Shown: positions 35,130 through 45,779, counted from the first letter of the stretch. The stretch is 64,000 nt of DNA from Orychophragmus violaceus (GCA_030180135.1 CM058231.1:30445034-30509033), one strand, 5' to 3'. Made by a program: numbers and translations. The notes: generated by a model not told the origin, from the letters alone.

Positions 35130-35165
35130 GTGTCGATCGACATAAACGGTGTGTCGGTCGATACA
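35130..35165. repeat. Paired-dyad cassette inside Copia-2 pol
   Basis: GTGTCGATCGACAT, spacer, GTGTCGGTCGATACA, then GGTTGCGAACG. It falls between the APSTK motif and the RSLLGFIHTDVHGPM motif, which are normally close together in this family, so it looks inserted. Confidence 0.75.
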
Positions 35166-36041
35166 GGTTGCGAACGATCAAAATGAAAGGGCCAGAAGCT
35201 TATTGGGGTTTATACATACGGATGTACATGGGCCGATGAGCACAAGTGCTAGAGAAAACTTTCAGTGCTTCATTACCTTTGCTGATGATTTCAGTAGGCA
35301 CGGTTATGTCTTATTTATAAGACATAAGTCAGGATCTTTGAAAAGTTCAAAGAGTTCCAAAATGAAGTACAGAATCTATATGGCAAAGGTATTAAAACTC
35401 TACGATGAGATCATGGAGGTGAATACTTAAGTCAAGAATTTAGTGATCATCTGAGAGATTGTGAAAGTGTTTCGCAATTCACCCCTCATGAATCGGACTT
35501 TATTAGATATGGTTCGATCAATGATGAGTCACTTAGATCTTCCATTATCCTTCTAAGAATACGCTCTAGAAACGTCTGCGTTTACACTAAATAGTTTTCC
35601 ATCAAAATCAGTTACAGAGACACCACATGAGATGTGGACTGTAAATATTCCTGATTTGTATCTCGTGAAGATTTGGGGTTGTGAGGCTTATATAAAACGT
35701 TTAATCTCTGATAAGCTCACACCCAAATCTGATAAGTGCTACTTCATTGGTTGTCCTAACGAAACCAAAGCATGTTACTTTTACAACCAGTTCGAGAACA
35801 AATTGTTTGTTGCTCGGAACTATGTTTTCTTATGAAAGACTTTCTTTCCAAGAAGAACAGTGGGAGTAAAAGTACAAATCGAAGAAATTCGAAAATCACA
35901 GGAGACTGCTCAACCTGATGAGGAAGAGCAGCAGTTGGATCTACAAAGAGTTGTAGAACCTGCACCTGTGGTGCCTAAAGTTTATAAAGGATCTGGTGAA
36001 TGTATATTCGATATACATTTAAATGGCGAGTTTCTGAAGAA

Positions 36042-36210
36042 GTGTCGATCGACACAAAAGTTGCATCGATCGACACAGATCGCGAACCAAAATATTGATT
36101 TTGGTTTATGACTTAATAAACGACGGTTTAAATCTTGGTTAATTAGGTCGTGGTAAAAGTCTACATATGAGATATGTGCCCGACTTTTACACAAAACTGA
36201 AGCTCGAAGA
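36042..36210 (+). repeat. LTR-derived fragment inside Copia-2 pol
   Basis: Starts with the cassette GTGTCGATCGACAC...GCATCGATCGACACA and continues with TCGCGAA, GGTTAATTAGGTCGTGG, then CTACATATGAGATATGTG. The order of motifs follows the LTR segment 32139-32290 (cassette, TCGCGAA, GGTTAATTCGGTTGTGG, CGACATATATAAGATATA). It is therefore a diverged, internally placed copy of part of an LTR, probably from a related element. Confidence 0.7.
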
Positions 36211-37907
36211 TCCGAAAGGATCCGTCACGAACCCGAGAAATGTGGATTTCTCGTGACCAATTGCCATGATCTGTTGATCATTGAAAGTGACGGGCCTGCG
36301 AATTTTGAAGAAGCAATGATGAGCCCTGAATCCGAAAATGGTAATATTCTGATATACAAAGCTGGGTTGGTGGCAAAAGGTTTCAAGCAAATTCATGGTA
36401 TTGACTATGAAGGAACCTATTCCCCAGTCACTATGCTTAAGTCCATTCGGATTCTCCTAGCAACCGCCACTCATAATGGTTATGAAATCTGGCAGATGGA
36501 TGTGAAAACAGTTTTCCTTAATGGAATTCTGGAAAAAGATGTGTACATGACACAACCTGAAGTTTTCATTGATCCTAATGAAGCTAGGAAGATATGCAAG
36601 CTTCATCAATCCATTTATGGATTGAAGCAAGCATCTCGGAGTTGAAATCTTCGTTTTGATAAAGCGGTCAAAAGGTTTGACTTCGTCAGGAACGAAGAGG
36701 AACCGTGTGTTTACAAGAGGACTAGTGGGAGCGCAGTTGCATTTCTAGTATTGTATGTTGATAACATACTACTTCTCGGAAATGAATATCCATTGTTTTA
36801 GTCTGTTAAGACTTTACTCGAAAGTTGTTTTTCGATGAAAAATATGGGAGAAACCGTATACATTCTTGGAATAAGAATCTATAAAGATAGATTGGACAAG
36901 CTAATTGGATTGTGTCAAGATACTTATGGTGATAAGGTCTTGCACAGGTCCAATATGCACAATTCCAAGAAGGGCTTCATGCAAATGACGCTTGGCATTA
37001 CTCTTAGCAAGACGCAGTGTCCTTCGACACACGCTGAGCAAGAGCGAATGAGGTTCAGACAACTGCTACATGCATTAGATGTTTTAAGATGTGATCTTAA
37101 TTTTAGTGGGAGTTGTTGTTGTTGATCTTAGTTATGATATGATGTTCATATAAACATAATATGATTATGTTAATGAATTCTGACATCAGTATTATTTAAT
37201 TATGTTATTAAATAATAGTCCCAAAGTAATTTATGACATTTTATAGGTCATCAAGTATGTGACTTGATCATGAAACCCTATAAGTGATAAATGACATAAA
37301 TTAAGAAGGTCCCTGGTCAAGGTTGTTAAAGTGGGACATTAACAACCGCATGAGACTAGTATGTGAGGTGACTGATGGCTAAGTTTCACGGAGTCATTAA
37401 TAAGAGTATTAAAGTCAATCACATAGATATGTGTTAAAGAACACATGATCGGACATGACCCACTGATGAGAACTCTACGGGATAGTTATATAAGTGTCAT
37501 GAGAGTTTTCAATATGACTATAGAGTAAAGTCCTTAGACCTGAGTTCATCATGTTTTCTTACATATGAATTGGTCCGCTTTAATCTTGTCAAACGTCAGC
37601 CGTAACTGGTGACTATAAAGGCATTGATTGGGCGTATCATGAAACGTGTGAAGAAACAGGGATGGAACAAGATGGAATTTGTCCCTCCTATATAACAGGA
37701 GATAATTATCTCAAGGCCCATCGAAGATTTGATACTGAGAAATGTGTGGCCACACTCAAACGAGGTGATTGTCATTCGTTTGTCTTGTCAGTATAAATCG
37801 GAGTTCGATGAACATGATCTTGGCTAAATAAGGGTGACACAGATCTTGCCTTATGCCAGATCGATATTTAGTGACGAAGGGTTTATGGGAATAGATGATT
37901 CCAGTAC

Positions 37908-37918
37908 AAGTGGGAGAT
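37908..37918 (+). promoter_or_regulatory. Copia-2 polypurine tract
   Basis: AAGTGGGAGAT directly before the 3' LTR. Confidence 0.8.
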
Positions 37919-38602
37919 TGTTGGGAATGTCCTGAAATCTATTGTACTTGCTCTTAAGTGAAAGTCGTATTGTCGAGATGAGACAATCATATGACACTAG
38001 GCAGTCATAATGCTTTGCTAGAAGCCACTTATGATCAATGAGTTTAGAACTCATTGCTAGTGTTATATGATCCTACAGGGTCACAAACCTAAGCAAAATG
38101 GACGTAGTATACGAGGTTGATCATTAATGTAATGATCTGATGAATGCATATTTGATATGCATCTGATACCAATTTTCTGGGGCAGTGTCGATCGACACAT
38201 CAAGTGTGTCGGTCGACACAACTCGCGAATTGCCAGATTAAAATCGGTTTAATCATTGTTTAATTCGGTTGTGGTTTAAGTCGACATATATAAGATATAT
38301 GGTCGACCTAAACACCAATCTAACCTAATTCACAGCCACCAGAAAGGTAAGAGAAACCTCTCGAGAGATCTGATCTCTAAAGGCACTAGCATCCCTCCTG
38401 TTCAGTTTGTGTGCGTGTGGATACCAGTAGAGGCACAGCGTTTGAGGTGCTTCGTGATCTCGATTATCTGCAAAACCTTTCGCTGCTAATAACCAGGTAA
38501 TCCTGAGATCCTAATGATTCGATTATATGAACCCTAGATCCTAGGCTTGGAATTCAGACCAGGGTTGCCTAATTGGATTAGGAACTGCTAGAAATTCCTA
38601 CA
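37919..38602 (+). repeat. Copia-2 3' LTR
   Basis: 684 bp, partner of 31873-32556. The region 37130-37918 before it is non-coding leader-type DNA with no recognised gene. Confidence 0.93.
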
Positions 38603-41586
38603 GAGGAGTCATGACAAAGTCCCCATCAACCAAATCGGTGAACTGAATCGAGACGAGCTCTTGCTTGAAACGAGCAAAATCAGAATAAGCCTTGGCTATC
38701 TTATCAGGGGGGATAGCGAACCCTTCTTTGACAAGCGCCTCCAACATAGACGCAACCGCAGCAGCTTGATTCATCAGTACCTGGGTCCTCCTCCCGAGCT
38801 CTTTCTCTTCGTTGGCTTTCTTGATCTTAGAGAGCCGAGCTTGCACCTTATCCGAGACTCGCTCCCGCTCTTTCAGAACTTCGCGCGTACAAGAAGATCT
38901 TAGCCGAGCACACTCGGATTCGAGCTTACCCTGCAGGTCGGACACCCGAATTATCAACTCATCAGCCTCCGCCCGAGCGTTCGAGCAGTCGGCAAGGCAC
39001 TGTCTATTTTCAACTTCCAACCGAGCATTCTCGGTGGAAAGATCAGCAATCTTTGCCTCCAAAGTCGACACCTTCTCTTCTTCGACCTTGAGGGAGCAAC
39101 GGAGCGCCTCCGTAGCAGCCGCTGCTTCGTGGTATCCTTCGAGCCCGGTAAGGGACCTTCCGGCTTTACCGAGCTCCCTCTTTAAGCTACTGATCATTCT
39201 CTCAAGATCAACCTGCCTCTGCTCGTACTCGTCGAAGACGAGATTGTAGTTGGCGAAACCCTGAAACACGAAACTAGGTCAAAACTGATCCGCCGACAAG
39301 AAAACAAGCAAAAAACTCACCCGAATAAAATCCTTAGCCGCTGCTCCCTTACGCTCGGGAAAATGTGTATGGCCAACAGGAGGCAACGGCCTCGGGGGAC
39401 TATCTCTCAGCAACCGAAGCAAATCAGCACAGGCCTCCACATCGCAAAGGAGCGGCTTTGAGCCTTCATACCTCACGGAGAAGCCGTAGTCCGTGAACAC
39501 CCCTTCACCCGGCCCACCTAGAAAAGTGAGCCCGGCAATGTCGTCCAAGTTTGGAATAGACTGTTCGGTTTGAGGATCAGAATCTTCTTTCTCCTCCCGA
39601 CCATCCATTTCACCTCGGTCAACGGCCAGATCGCCATCTGGACGCTCCAAAAGAGTCGCCCCACCAACACCCGGACCCTCAGTATCCCCAACCTGGGTAC
39701 CCGCAACATCGGGAAGAACTGCCAGACCCACCCCACCAATGTCCGTATGCTCGGAGGCATCAATCATTTGGTCCTCGGTAGCAACAGTCTTCTTTTTCTT
39801 TTTCTTCCTCGCCAAGGAAGGAACATCGGTCGTCTCCTCGGTCTCCCGACCATCTTCAGGGACAAAAGGAGTCCCCGGCTCAGTGGTAGCCGTGTCCTCG
39901 GTTCACGATCTCTTCTTCTTCTTCTTATGAGCCTCGACCGCCTCGACCGCCTCGCACACCTGACGAAACAAATCTCGATGATATTCGTTCACAAAAAACA
40001 TCCCAGAGGGGATCTCCCCAACCCATGGTGAAAATGGTCGGTTCGGGTCCAGGGCAACAGGATTTACCTGTTGTCCAGAAGGATTCTCCTGCTCCACAAC
40101 AGGGTTCTCCGTCCGACTAGTGAGGTTCTCCTCGACGTAATTCACAATCTCCAGATCCATACGACCCATTTTCTTCTTCCTGCTTTTCTTCTGGACAACT
40201 GGAACGAGAGGCCTATTGTTGTACTCGGCTAACGACTCGACCGAACGAAGACAACAACCTACGAAAACCAATATTAAGGAAACCCGAGTAAACAAAAAAG
40301 GGGGAAAGGAAGAGGAAGAGAAGAACGTACCTCCGTCTAGATACTCTACAGCCCGCCTGACTTGATTAGCGTGAACGTCCGGCCACTTCTGAATCCCCCG
40401 AGCAACAAGATTGTGAAGATCTGATAAAAAACTATCCGGCGCCGGGAGATCAAAGGAATGACGATCTACAAAAAAGAAGAACGAGCATGAGTTAGTCTAT
40501 TTAGAGGAACGAGCAAAGCAGAAAAGGTTACCATGGAGATGATTCCAAAGCATCCTGTACGGCCTCTCAGGGTCGGGAACCGAGGCTGAATTGACCCGAA
40601 CATAAAAGTAACGATCCTGCCAATCGTCGACTTTCGACAGTTTCCCTATGACGACCTTCTCTCCAAAGCGAGTCCTCATACAAACATAACGAGTCCCAAC
40701 GGTAGTGGGGTTCGTCGAAATTGTCGTTATCTCCTCGAAAAACCGAAGAGTCATATCCACGCCGCACTCGGAGGCCAAAATCATAGAACCGACCAGGTTC
40801 TGAACAGCAGCCGGACACAGCTGGGACAGGGCGATCCTCCTTTCCTCACAATAGGCCACGAGCAACCTCGGCAAAGGAAACCTCAGATGGACGTCCTTAA
40901 ACCAAAAATTGTACAAGCATATCCATCCCTCCGGACAGTCCCAAGGCCTCTCATGCGGCTCGGGTTTACGGAGCTCGAGCCGACCAGCACCCCCAGAAGC
41001 ACAATTGTCCCTTACCCAATTCAAATCGTCGTCCGAGCACTTCGTTGCAAGAACAGGACGAACGGGACGCCTTCTTCTCCGAGCCGTCCACAACCCCTCG
41101 CTGTGTTTTCCGAGCCTTCTTAGACCTCCTCGGCTCCAGTACCATCCTGTCGCACCGCGCCTGATCCACTATGGTCACGGCTTCCGCTTTCACTGGGAGG
41201 GAACCTAAATTCTGAACCGGTGGAAGGAGCCAAGGCCGAGCACCGTCGTCCTCTGAGTCTATCAAGTACGGCACTCGAAAGCTCTGCACGCTACCCGAAG
41301 CTGAAGGAGTCCGAGCTCGGTTATCCTCGGGATTTTGGGGAATGACCTCTGTTCGCCCCAAGCTGGATGAAGAACCTTGCCGTGCAACGGACGAACTAGG
41401 TTGAGCAGAATCACCCTCGGATAACCTTACCGAATGAAGATCCCGACCCGAAGACGACACTGAACTGGAGTCAATTCTCATGACTTACTAATACAACAAA
41501 ACTAGAGAGAGAAAGCAAATTCTAGAGAGAAGGGAGAGCAAAATACCTGCAGAAGGAGAGAAATGAAATCGGAGAAGAGCGGAGCG

Positions 41587-41600
41587 CGATATATATAAGC
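41587..41600 (-). promoter_or_regulatory. Candidate TATA box of the Tat1 antisense gene
   Basis: Minus-strand GCTTATATATATCG, about 110 bases before the antisense ATG. A splice-donor-like GCAG/GTATTT follows at about 41547. Tat2 has a TATA-like box and donor at the corresponding distance (59213-59226). This suggests a dedicated promoter that reads towards pol, outside the LTR. Confidence 0.55.
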
Positions 41601-41860
41601 CAAGCGGGGGAATTTCGAGACAAGCGCAATGATGACCCCTACGCAACCCTTCAGCTTCCAGCGTTTATAGGTACTATCATTACAACGGTGCGACTCTTCA
41701 GTATCCAGCTGCTTCCCAAAAAACCTTTTTGAGCTCCCCGAGCAAGAAGCAACGAAGCAAGCGAATCCAACCGCCCGACCAGACCTACACCGAATAAGTA
41801 TCGGCCCAACTAAAACACTAACCAAATCCGTCGACTTCAAGAACTACGAAGATCAACGAA

Positions 41861-41875
41861 CTGGGGGGGGCTTAC
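41861..41875 (+). promoter_or_regulatory. Tat1 polypurine tract
   Basis: CTGGGGGGGGCTTAC before the 3' LTR, with a run of eight G. The equivalent in Tat2 has fourteen G. Confidence 0.75.
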
Positions 41876-42511
41876 TGTTATATATGGGTTTAGCACCCCA
41901 TCCACTTAGAAGACCCAATACTTATTCTTTGAACAAGGGTCGGCCCAACAAAAACAGAACGGCCCAACGAGCAATAAGGGCCCGAACATACACGCCCGAA
42001 CCAAGCTTATCATCATCGGCTCGGCTCGGCTCAACGACAACAAGCCGGCTCGGCTACGCTAACAGCCAAAAGAATGTACGGCTCAGCCCATCTCATCACC
42101 AAGTACGGCCCAATCCGCACGAGCTCGACAAGCGGTCAACGGCCTGTAAAAAGTACGACCATATTTTACTATAAATAGGAGTCGTCACTGTACATTAATG
42201 TAACTTTTTGGGATCTGTGCACTTCTTACTACTTTCTCTCTCTAGAGTCAATTTCCTGAACTGTAAACCGAGCACGTCTTTCGGCCTGCTCGGGAATCTG
42301 AATACGAAACACGCTCGTTGCCGAACACATAACTCTTCGAACAATCCCGAACGTAATCCTCCAATAAATCATCCCGAACATGCTTTCAACTCTCGTTTAT
42401 CTCTGAATCTAGTCGGTTCTCTCTTAAGACTAACTTGACTCCCCCGGACCAAACACGTCAACTCTCGAGCAAGACGCGCACTCCGATCTCGTGACCATCT
42501 CATTTATCACA
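41876..42511 (+). repeat. Tat1 3' LTR
   Basis: 636 bp, about 98% identical by eye to 24544-25179, followed by the target duplication GACAA. Confidence 0.92.
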
Positions 42512-42703
42512 GACAACGTGATATGCAGGGGCATTACAGTTTTGGCAAACATTTGGTTGATAGCTCGGGTTTTATGGCTTTTAATGCTTGATGGGCACTG
42601 GAGGAACTTTGGATGGGTTTGATGGGACAAAAGGAGTTTCGACTCCAACAGATGGACAGGACATGGGGGTAATGGTACATTCAGCGAAATATATACGGGT
42701 TCT
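42512..42703 (+). other. Host sequence continuing from 24543
   Basis: This is the other side of the Tat1 target site. It shows no open frame of interest and is cut off by the next LTR. It is probably the same LINE 3' flank as 23527-24543. Confidence 0.5.
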
Positions 42704-43109
42704 TGATAGAGTTTAGCTATGTAATCTCATGTAATCAAGTAGCTAACTCGAATCACAATCTCAGAATCGAAGTATGAAATTGAATGTAAAGAATGTACAT
42801 TTTGAATTGAGAAACAATGGAGTTCGTTGGCTTAACCCAAACGAATTCTCCCTCAAAACTCACGTCTCGGTTCAACAAATCAAAGCTAAGAACAAATGAG
42901 CTCAATTCTCTCTTATTTATACTCTCAACGACTAACAACAATTCTCTTCCTCTTCTTGCGTCTTTGACTGATCAACCGATGGTCAACCATTGTTGTTGAC
43001 GGTTGTTGCTGCCGTTGAATAATTGTCCACGTCATCCTCTCCTTCTCTTCTCACTTCGTTGCTCGATGCCTTATTCTTCTTGCGATAATAGCATTGCGGT
43101 AGCTTATCA
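42704..43109 (-). repeat. Chromovirus 3' LTR
   Basis: 406 bp with TG...CA ends and an adjacent purine tract. There is only one copy in the window, so the boundaries rest on the ends and the tract. The integrase reading runs about 60 bases into it. Confidence 0.65.
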
Positions 43110-44075
43110 ATACCCCCTCTTTAACATGAAGCTTGTCCCCAAGCTTATAATTTGGGTATTGCTCACAAAAGTCTTTATACAATACCCAAGAATTATCCTC
43201 ACTTGGTAAATTTGTCCATTTGACCAAAAGCACCAAACTGCCTTTATCAGTATAACGTGTTGTCAATATCTCTTCCGGAGCGATCAGCTTATCATCAATC
43301 TTCGAAGTCAGTTTTGGCAAGGGTAAAACCTGATATTTCTTCCCCACTACTGCTTTTAGTTGGGAGACATGAAAGACAGCATGGATCTTAGTCTCAGGTG
43401 GTAGCTCCAATCTATATGCCACTTTCCCAATGCGTTCTAGTACTGTAAATGGACCATAGTACTTTGCAGAGAGCTTCTGACACACTAGACGAGCTACTTA
43501 ATGTTGTCTGTACGGTTTTAACTTCAGATAAACTGTGTCTCCCACCTGAAATTCTACATCTCTCATGTGCTTATCCGCATTGTTCTTCATGAGTTGCTGA
43601 GCATGAATCAACTTCTGTTTTATATCACTCAACACTGCATCTCTTTCTTTCAACAATTCCTCCACTTCTACATTCCTGGTAGAACCTTCTTCAAACCTAA
43701 GTAATGTTGGTGGTTCTCTCCCATACACCACCTGAAATGGAGATGTTTTTAAAGCTGTATGGTAGGATGTGTTATAGCATAGTTCAGTCCAGCCTAAAAA
43801 AAGATGCCATGTACGAGGATGTGAGGATGTGAAACATTTGAGGTATGTTTCTAGGCAACGGTTAAGCACCTCTGTTTGCCCATCAGTCTGTGGGTGGAAT
43901 GCTGAAATAAACTTCAACTTCATTTCTGCCATTTGAAACAAATCCTTCCAAAATGCGCTTAGAAACACAGCATCACGGTCTGATACAATAGATTAAAGAA
44001 ATCCTTGAAGATTTACAACTTCATTTATGAACTTCCTTGCAACGTCCTTGGCCTGAAATGGATGATTAGGACTCA
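43051..44075 (-). pseudogene. Chromovirus integrase C-terminal half and chromodomain
   Basis: The minus-strand reading starts with HPFQAKDVARKFINEVV (stop soon after), then SDRDAVFLSAFWKDLFQMAE and FHPQTDGQTEVLNRCLE, which includes the third catalytic residue (E in QTEV). The GPY/F-like module follows (KYYGPFTVLERIGKVAYRL, then FHVSQLK), then a chromodomain-like end: PEEILTTRYTDKGSLVLLVK, then WTNLPSEDNSWVLYKDFCEQ. In-frame stops at about 43498 and 43993 inactivate it. Chromodomains of this family can steer integration to marked chromatin. Confidence 0.88.
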
Positions 44076-44079
44076 GGAA

Positions 44080-44329
44080 ATGGAGGTTCTAATGTCTTAT
44101 TTACTGTCCCATCAATCACCACACGACTTTTCCCCGTGCTTTGTCATCACTCGCACGATACCGCGAATCACTTCTCGGTAGATCATCCATTATTCAACTA
44201 GTCCAGTTCAAGCACGCTTAACTCTGGAGTTCTCACTGGACAAGTGAACGAAAAGGTAAGTGCACTTTGGTGACATAGGTATCCAAATCAATTCTTTTAA
44301 CTGCATATATCACAAACTAAGATATTACA
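44080..44329 (-). repeat. TRIM-like left terminal repeat (truncated)
   Basis: Aligns by eye with 44494-44745, sharing CACTCGCACGATA, CGCGAATCACTTC and CAATTCTTTTAA. It lacks the first 60 or so bases. Confidence 0.65.
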
Positions 44330-44430
44330 ATCACCGCCAATGCCCTCGTTGCACACCATGATTGTTATCCTTGATAGTGTGAGCTCTCACTGAAAACACA
44401 CACGTTTTTGGATTCGGGTCTGATGCCACT

Positions 44431-44745
44431 TGTAACGCATCGACCGTCCCCATTTGTGGGCCCACCTTCGTCCGACGGCCGTATTGTTAGTCTGGGAGGC
44501 TCTAAACACTTGTTTATTGTCCCTGCAATCCCCACATGATTTTTTTCGTTATTTTTCCTCACTCGCACGATAACGCGAATCACTTCCCACTAAGTCAACC
44601 ATAATTCAACTAGTTCAGTTCAAGTACGTTTAAGTTTGGAGTTCTTTATGGGCAACTGACCGAAAAGATAAGTGCATTTTGGCGAAATAGATAATCATAT
44701 CAATTCTTTTAAACATCTATGCATCTATCAAACCGGAATGTTACA
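44431..44745 (-). repeat. TRIM-like right terminal repeat
   Basis: TGTAAC...GTTACA ends. The primer-like site lies directly to its left. Confidence 0.65.
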
Positions 44746-44819
44746 AATTGTTTTTTAGATAAACATATCATAAAAAAATCCAATTATACAGTATATGATG
44801 CTAAATTTTTGAAAATATG

Positions 44820-45263
44820 TTAAAATAAATAGAGTTTGGATCCAAAATATATATATGTGTGTGTATGTGTGTAAGGCTTTGAAATTCTACATTCTTTAAG
44901 GCGTTTGATGCTCGCATCTCCTTCAAAATGATTTACCAGAGTATTCTCAAACTTCTTTAACAGATTCACAACCTTGAAATATCTTGAACTGCTTCGTACT
45001 AACCGCAGACATGATTGTTGATATAATTTCGAATTGAACTTTGATGCATTTCTTTCTTCTTCGGTCCACTTTTCAAGAGGTTTTACTACCTTGGTTTTGT
45101 CTTCCAGAATCTCGTGAGGTTCTGACCAACCATTTAAAACAGCATTCCAAACACTTTCATCAATAGCTTGAATCACATGTCTCATACGAACGTTCCAGTG
45201 ACCAAAGTTCCCTTCATCAAGCATGATGGGTTTCTGAATCGCAATGAATTCCTTTGTATCCAT
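44820..45263 (-). pseudogene. Copia gag N-terminal fragment
   Basis: The ATG at 45263 opens MDTKEFIAIQKPIMLDEGNF, then GHWNVRMRHVIQAIDESVW and AVLNGWSEPHE, followed by PLEKWTEEERNASKFNSK. This is the DUF4219/UBN2 pattern of plant copia gag (G-x-x-x-W-x-x-R-M, then W-x-A-V-x-x-G-W). It degenerates after KFENTLVNHFEGDASIKRL and ends in low-complexity sequence. Confidence 0.75.
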
Positions 45264-45330
45264 ATTCTCTTCAAGATCTCAACCTGATTAACGATTTAGA
45301 AATCTAAAGGTTTTTCGTTCTGATACCAAA

Positions 45331-45711
45331 TGAAAACTCAGAGAACACCTCAATTTGAAATACTTCACAATCAATATACCAATAAGCACTTTACTAGAAA
45401 TCACTTGAACTGAATACAAAGAATCTTGTTCAATCAGCTTTACACGACTTCACAATAGTGAATCGAGACTGACCAATTCATAATCTACCCCAAGTCCTTA
45501 CCGTACAACAACAGTTGCACACACTCGTTTGATCACTCACCAAGAACCCTAAGAACACTTGAACAGTCTCGTGTATATCTCCTATTAATTGGTGATAAGT
45601 GGAGTGGCCTATATCACTTATATATTACTAAGGATTCTTTCCAACTACCGGACTTATGTCCCTAATAGTATCGTCTCCAGAACCACAAATACTTCACCAA
45701 AAAATCACAGT
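45331..45711 (-). repeat. Candidate 5' LTR of the truncated copia
   Basis: On the minus strand it would run from TGTGATTTTTTGGTG to GAGTTTTCA, followed by the primer site at 45316-45330. A TATA-like ATATATAAGTGATATAGG is at about 45609-45626. The right end was chosen by the TG terminus and is uncertain. Confidence 0.55.
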
Positions 45712-45779
45712 TTAACATTTTGGCTCCTGATCATGTCATATAGCAAAGTCTACACGTAGATAAAATCATAAAGACTCAC

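Larger units (their letters stand above)
34591..37125 (+). pseudogene. Copia-2 pol remnant
   Basis: Fragments in several frames, in copia order: a GAG-pre-integrase piece (CESCLLSKTTMAPSTK, 35076-35127), an integrase start (SLLGFIHTDVHGPMS, about 35195), VKIWGCEAYIKRLIS (about 35660), RT with VAKGFKQIHGIDYEGTYSP (about 36370) and MDVKTVFLNGILEKDVYM (about 36500), and an RT catalytic stretch YVDN at about 36758 where YVDD is expected. Two dyad cassettes interrupt the coding sequence (35130-35165 and 36042-36076). Many stops and shifts are present. Confidence 0.85.
31873..38602 (+). mobile_element. Copia-2: Ty1/copia element nested in Tat1, plus orientation
   Basis: LTRs of exactly 684 bp (31873-32556 and 37919-38602) start TGTTGGGAATGTCC and end TTCCTACA, with perfect duplications GAGGA at 31868-31872 and 38603-38607. 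The primer site TGGTATCAGAGCC follows the 5' LTR and the tract AGTGGGAGAT precedes the 3' LTR. The internal region has a readable gag and a broken pol. About eight to nine LTR differences were counted (near 1%), so it is younger than Tat1. Confidence 0.95.
31668..41481 (-). pseudogene. Tat1 antisense gene (aORF), split by Copia-2
   Basis: Located on the strand opposite gag-pol, between pol and the 3' LTR. It starts at the ATG at 41481 (MRIDSSSVSSSGRDLHS), and a serine-rich part follows. The conserved core has GGAGRLELRKPEPHERPW, EGWICLYNFWFK, RFPLPRLLVAYCEERRIALS and TVGTRYVCMRTRFGEKV. The first exon ends at 40532 with a GT donor; an intron of 66 bp leads to an exon from 40465. Downstream come lysine-rich patches and a long coiled coil (38598-39269). 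Copia-2 lies at 31873-38602, after which the C-terminal part (ASEAAANLRAAGL) ends at the stop 31668-31670. A frameshift near 41065 also breaks it. Tat2 carries the same gene. The function is unknown; such antisense ORFs are described for Tat-type elements. Confidence 0.8.
24544..42511 (+). mobile_element. Tat1: Tat-like Ty3/gypsy retrotransposon, full length, plus orientation
   Basis: LTRs of exactly 636 bp (24544-25179 and 41876-42511) start TGTTATATATGGG and end TTATCACA, with perfect duplications GACAA at 24539-24543 and 42512-42516. The primer site TTGGCGCCGTCTGTGGGGAC follows the 5' LTR, and a G-rich tract precedes the 3' LTR. Order: gag, retropepsin, RT, two RNase H domains, integrase, then a long 3' region with an antisense gene. 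This matches the Tat lineage. The length is inflated by nested Copia-2. About eleven LTR differences were counted (near 2%). Confidence 0.95.
42704..44079 (-). mobile_element. Truncated chromovirus (Ty3/gypsy with chromodomain)
   Basis: A 3' LTR-like sequence at 42704-43109 starts TGATAGAG and ends TAGCTTATCA. On the minus strand a purine tract (AAAGAGGGGGTAT, 43110-43122) precedes it, and upstream are integrase and chromodomain. Everything 5' of the integrase core is missing, and the element stops at about 44079 where a TRIM-like LTR begins. No second LTR or target duplication is visible. Confidence 0.8.
44080..44745 (-). mobile_element. TRIM-like element (two terminal repeats, 101-bp interior)
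   Basis: A complete terminal repeat at 44431-44745 (315 bp, TGTAACGCAT...ATGTTACA) has a second, 5'-truncated copy at 44080-44329. Between them are only 101 bases with no ORF. Next to the right repeat, the minus strand reads AGTGGCATCAGACCC, a degenerate tRNA-Met primer site. This is the layout of terminal-repeat retrotransposons in miniature. The left copy is cut at its junction with the chromovirus, so no target duplication can be shown. Confidence 0.6.
44820..45711 (-). mobile_element. Truncated copia element (gag and 5' LTR only)
   Basis: On the minus strand it has an LTR-like sequence (45331-45711), the primer site TTTGGTATCAGAACG and then a gag start. It stops at about 44820 in a TGTGTGTATGTG-rich stretch, so pol and the 3' LTR are missing. 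Its right end lies inside an intron of the reticulon-like gene. Confidence 0.7.

Noticed and set aside
44431..44745. Interpretation as the terminal inverted repeats of a DNA transposon (TGTAAC/GTTACA)
   Set aside because: The long direct repeat at 44080-44329 and the primer-like site fit a TRIM-like LTR structure better.
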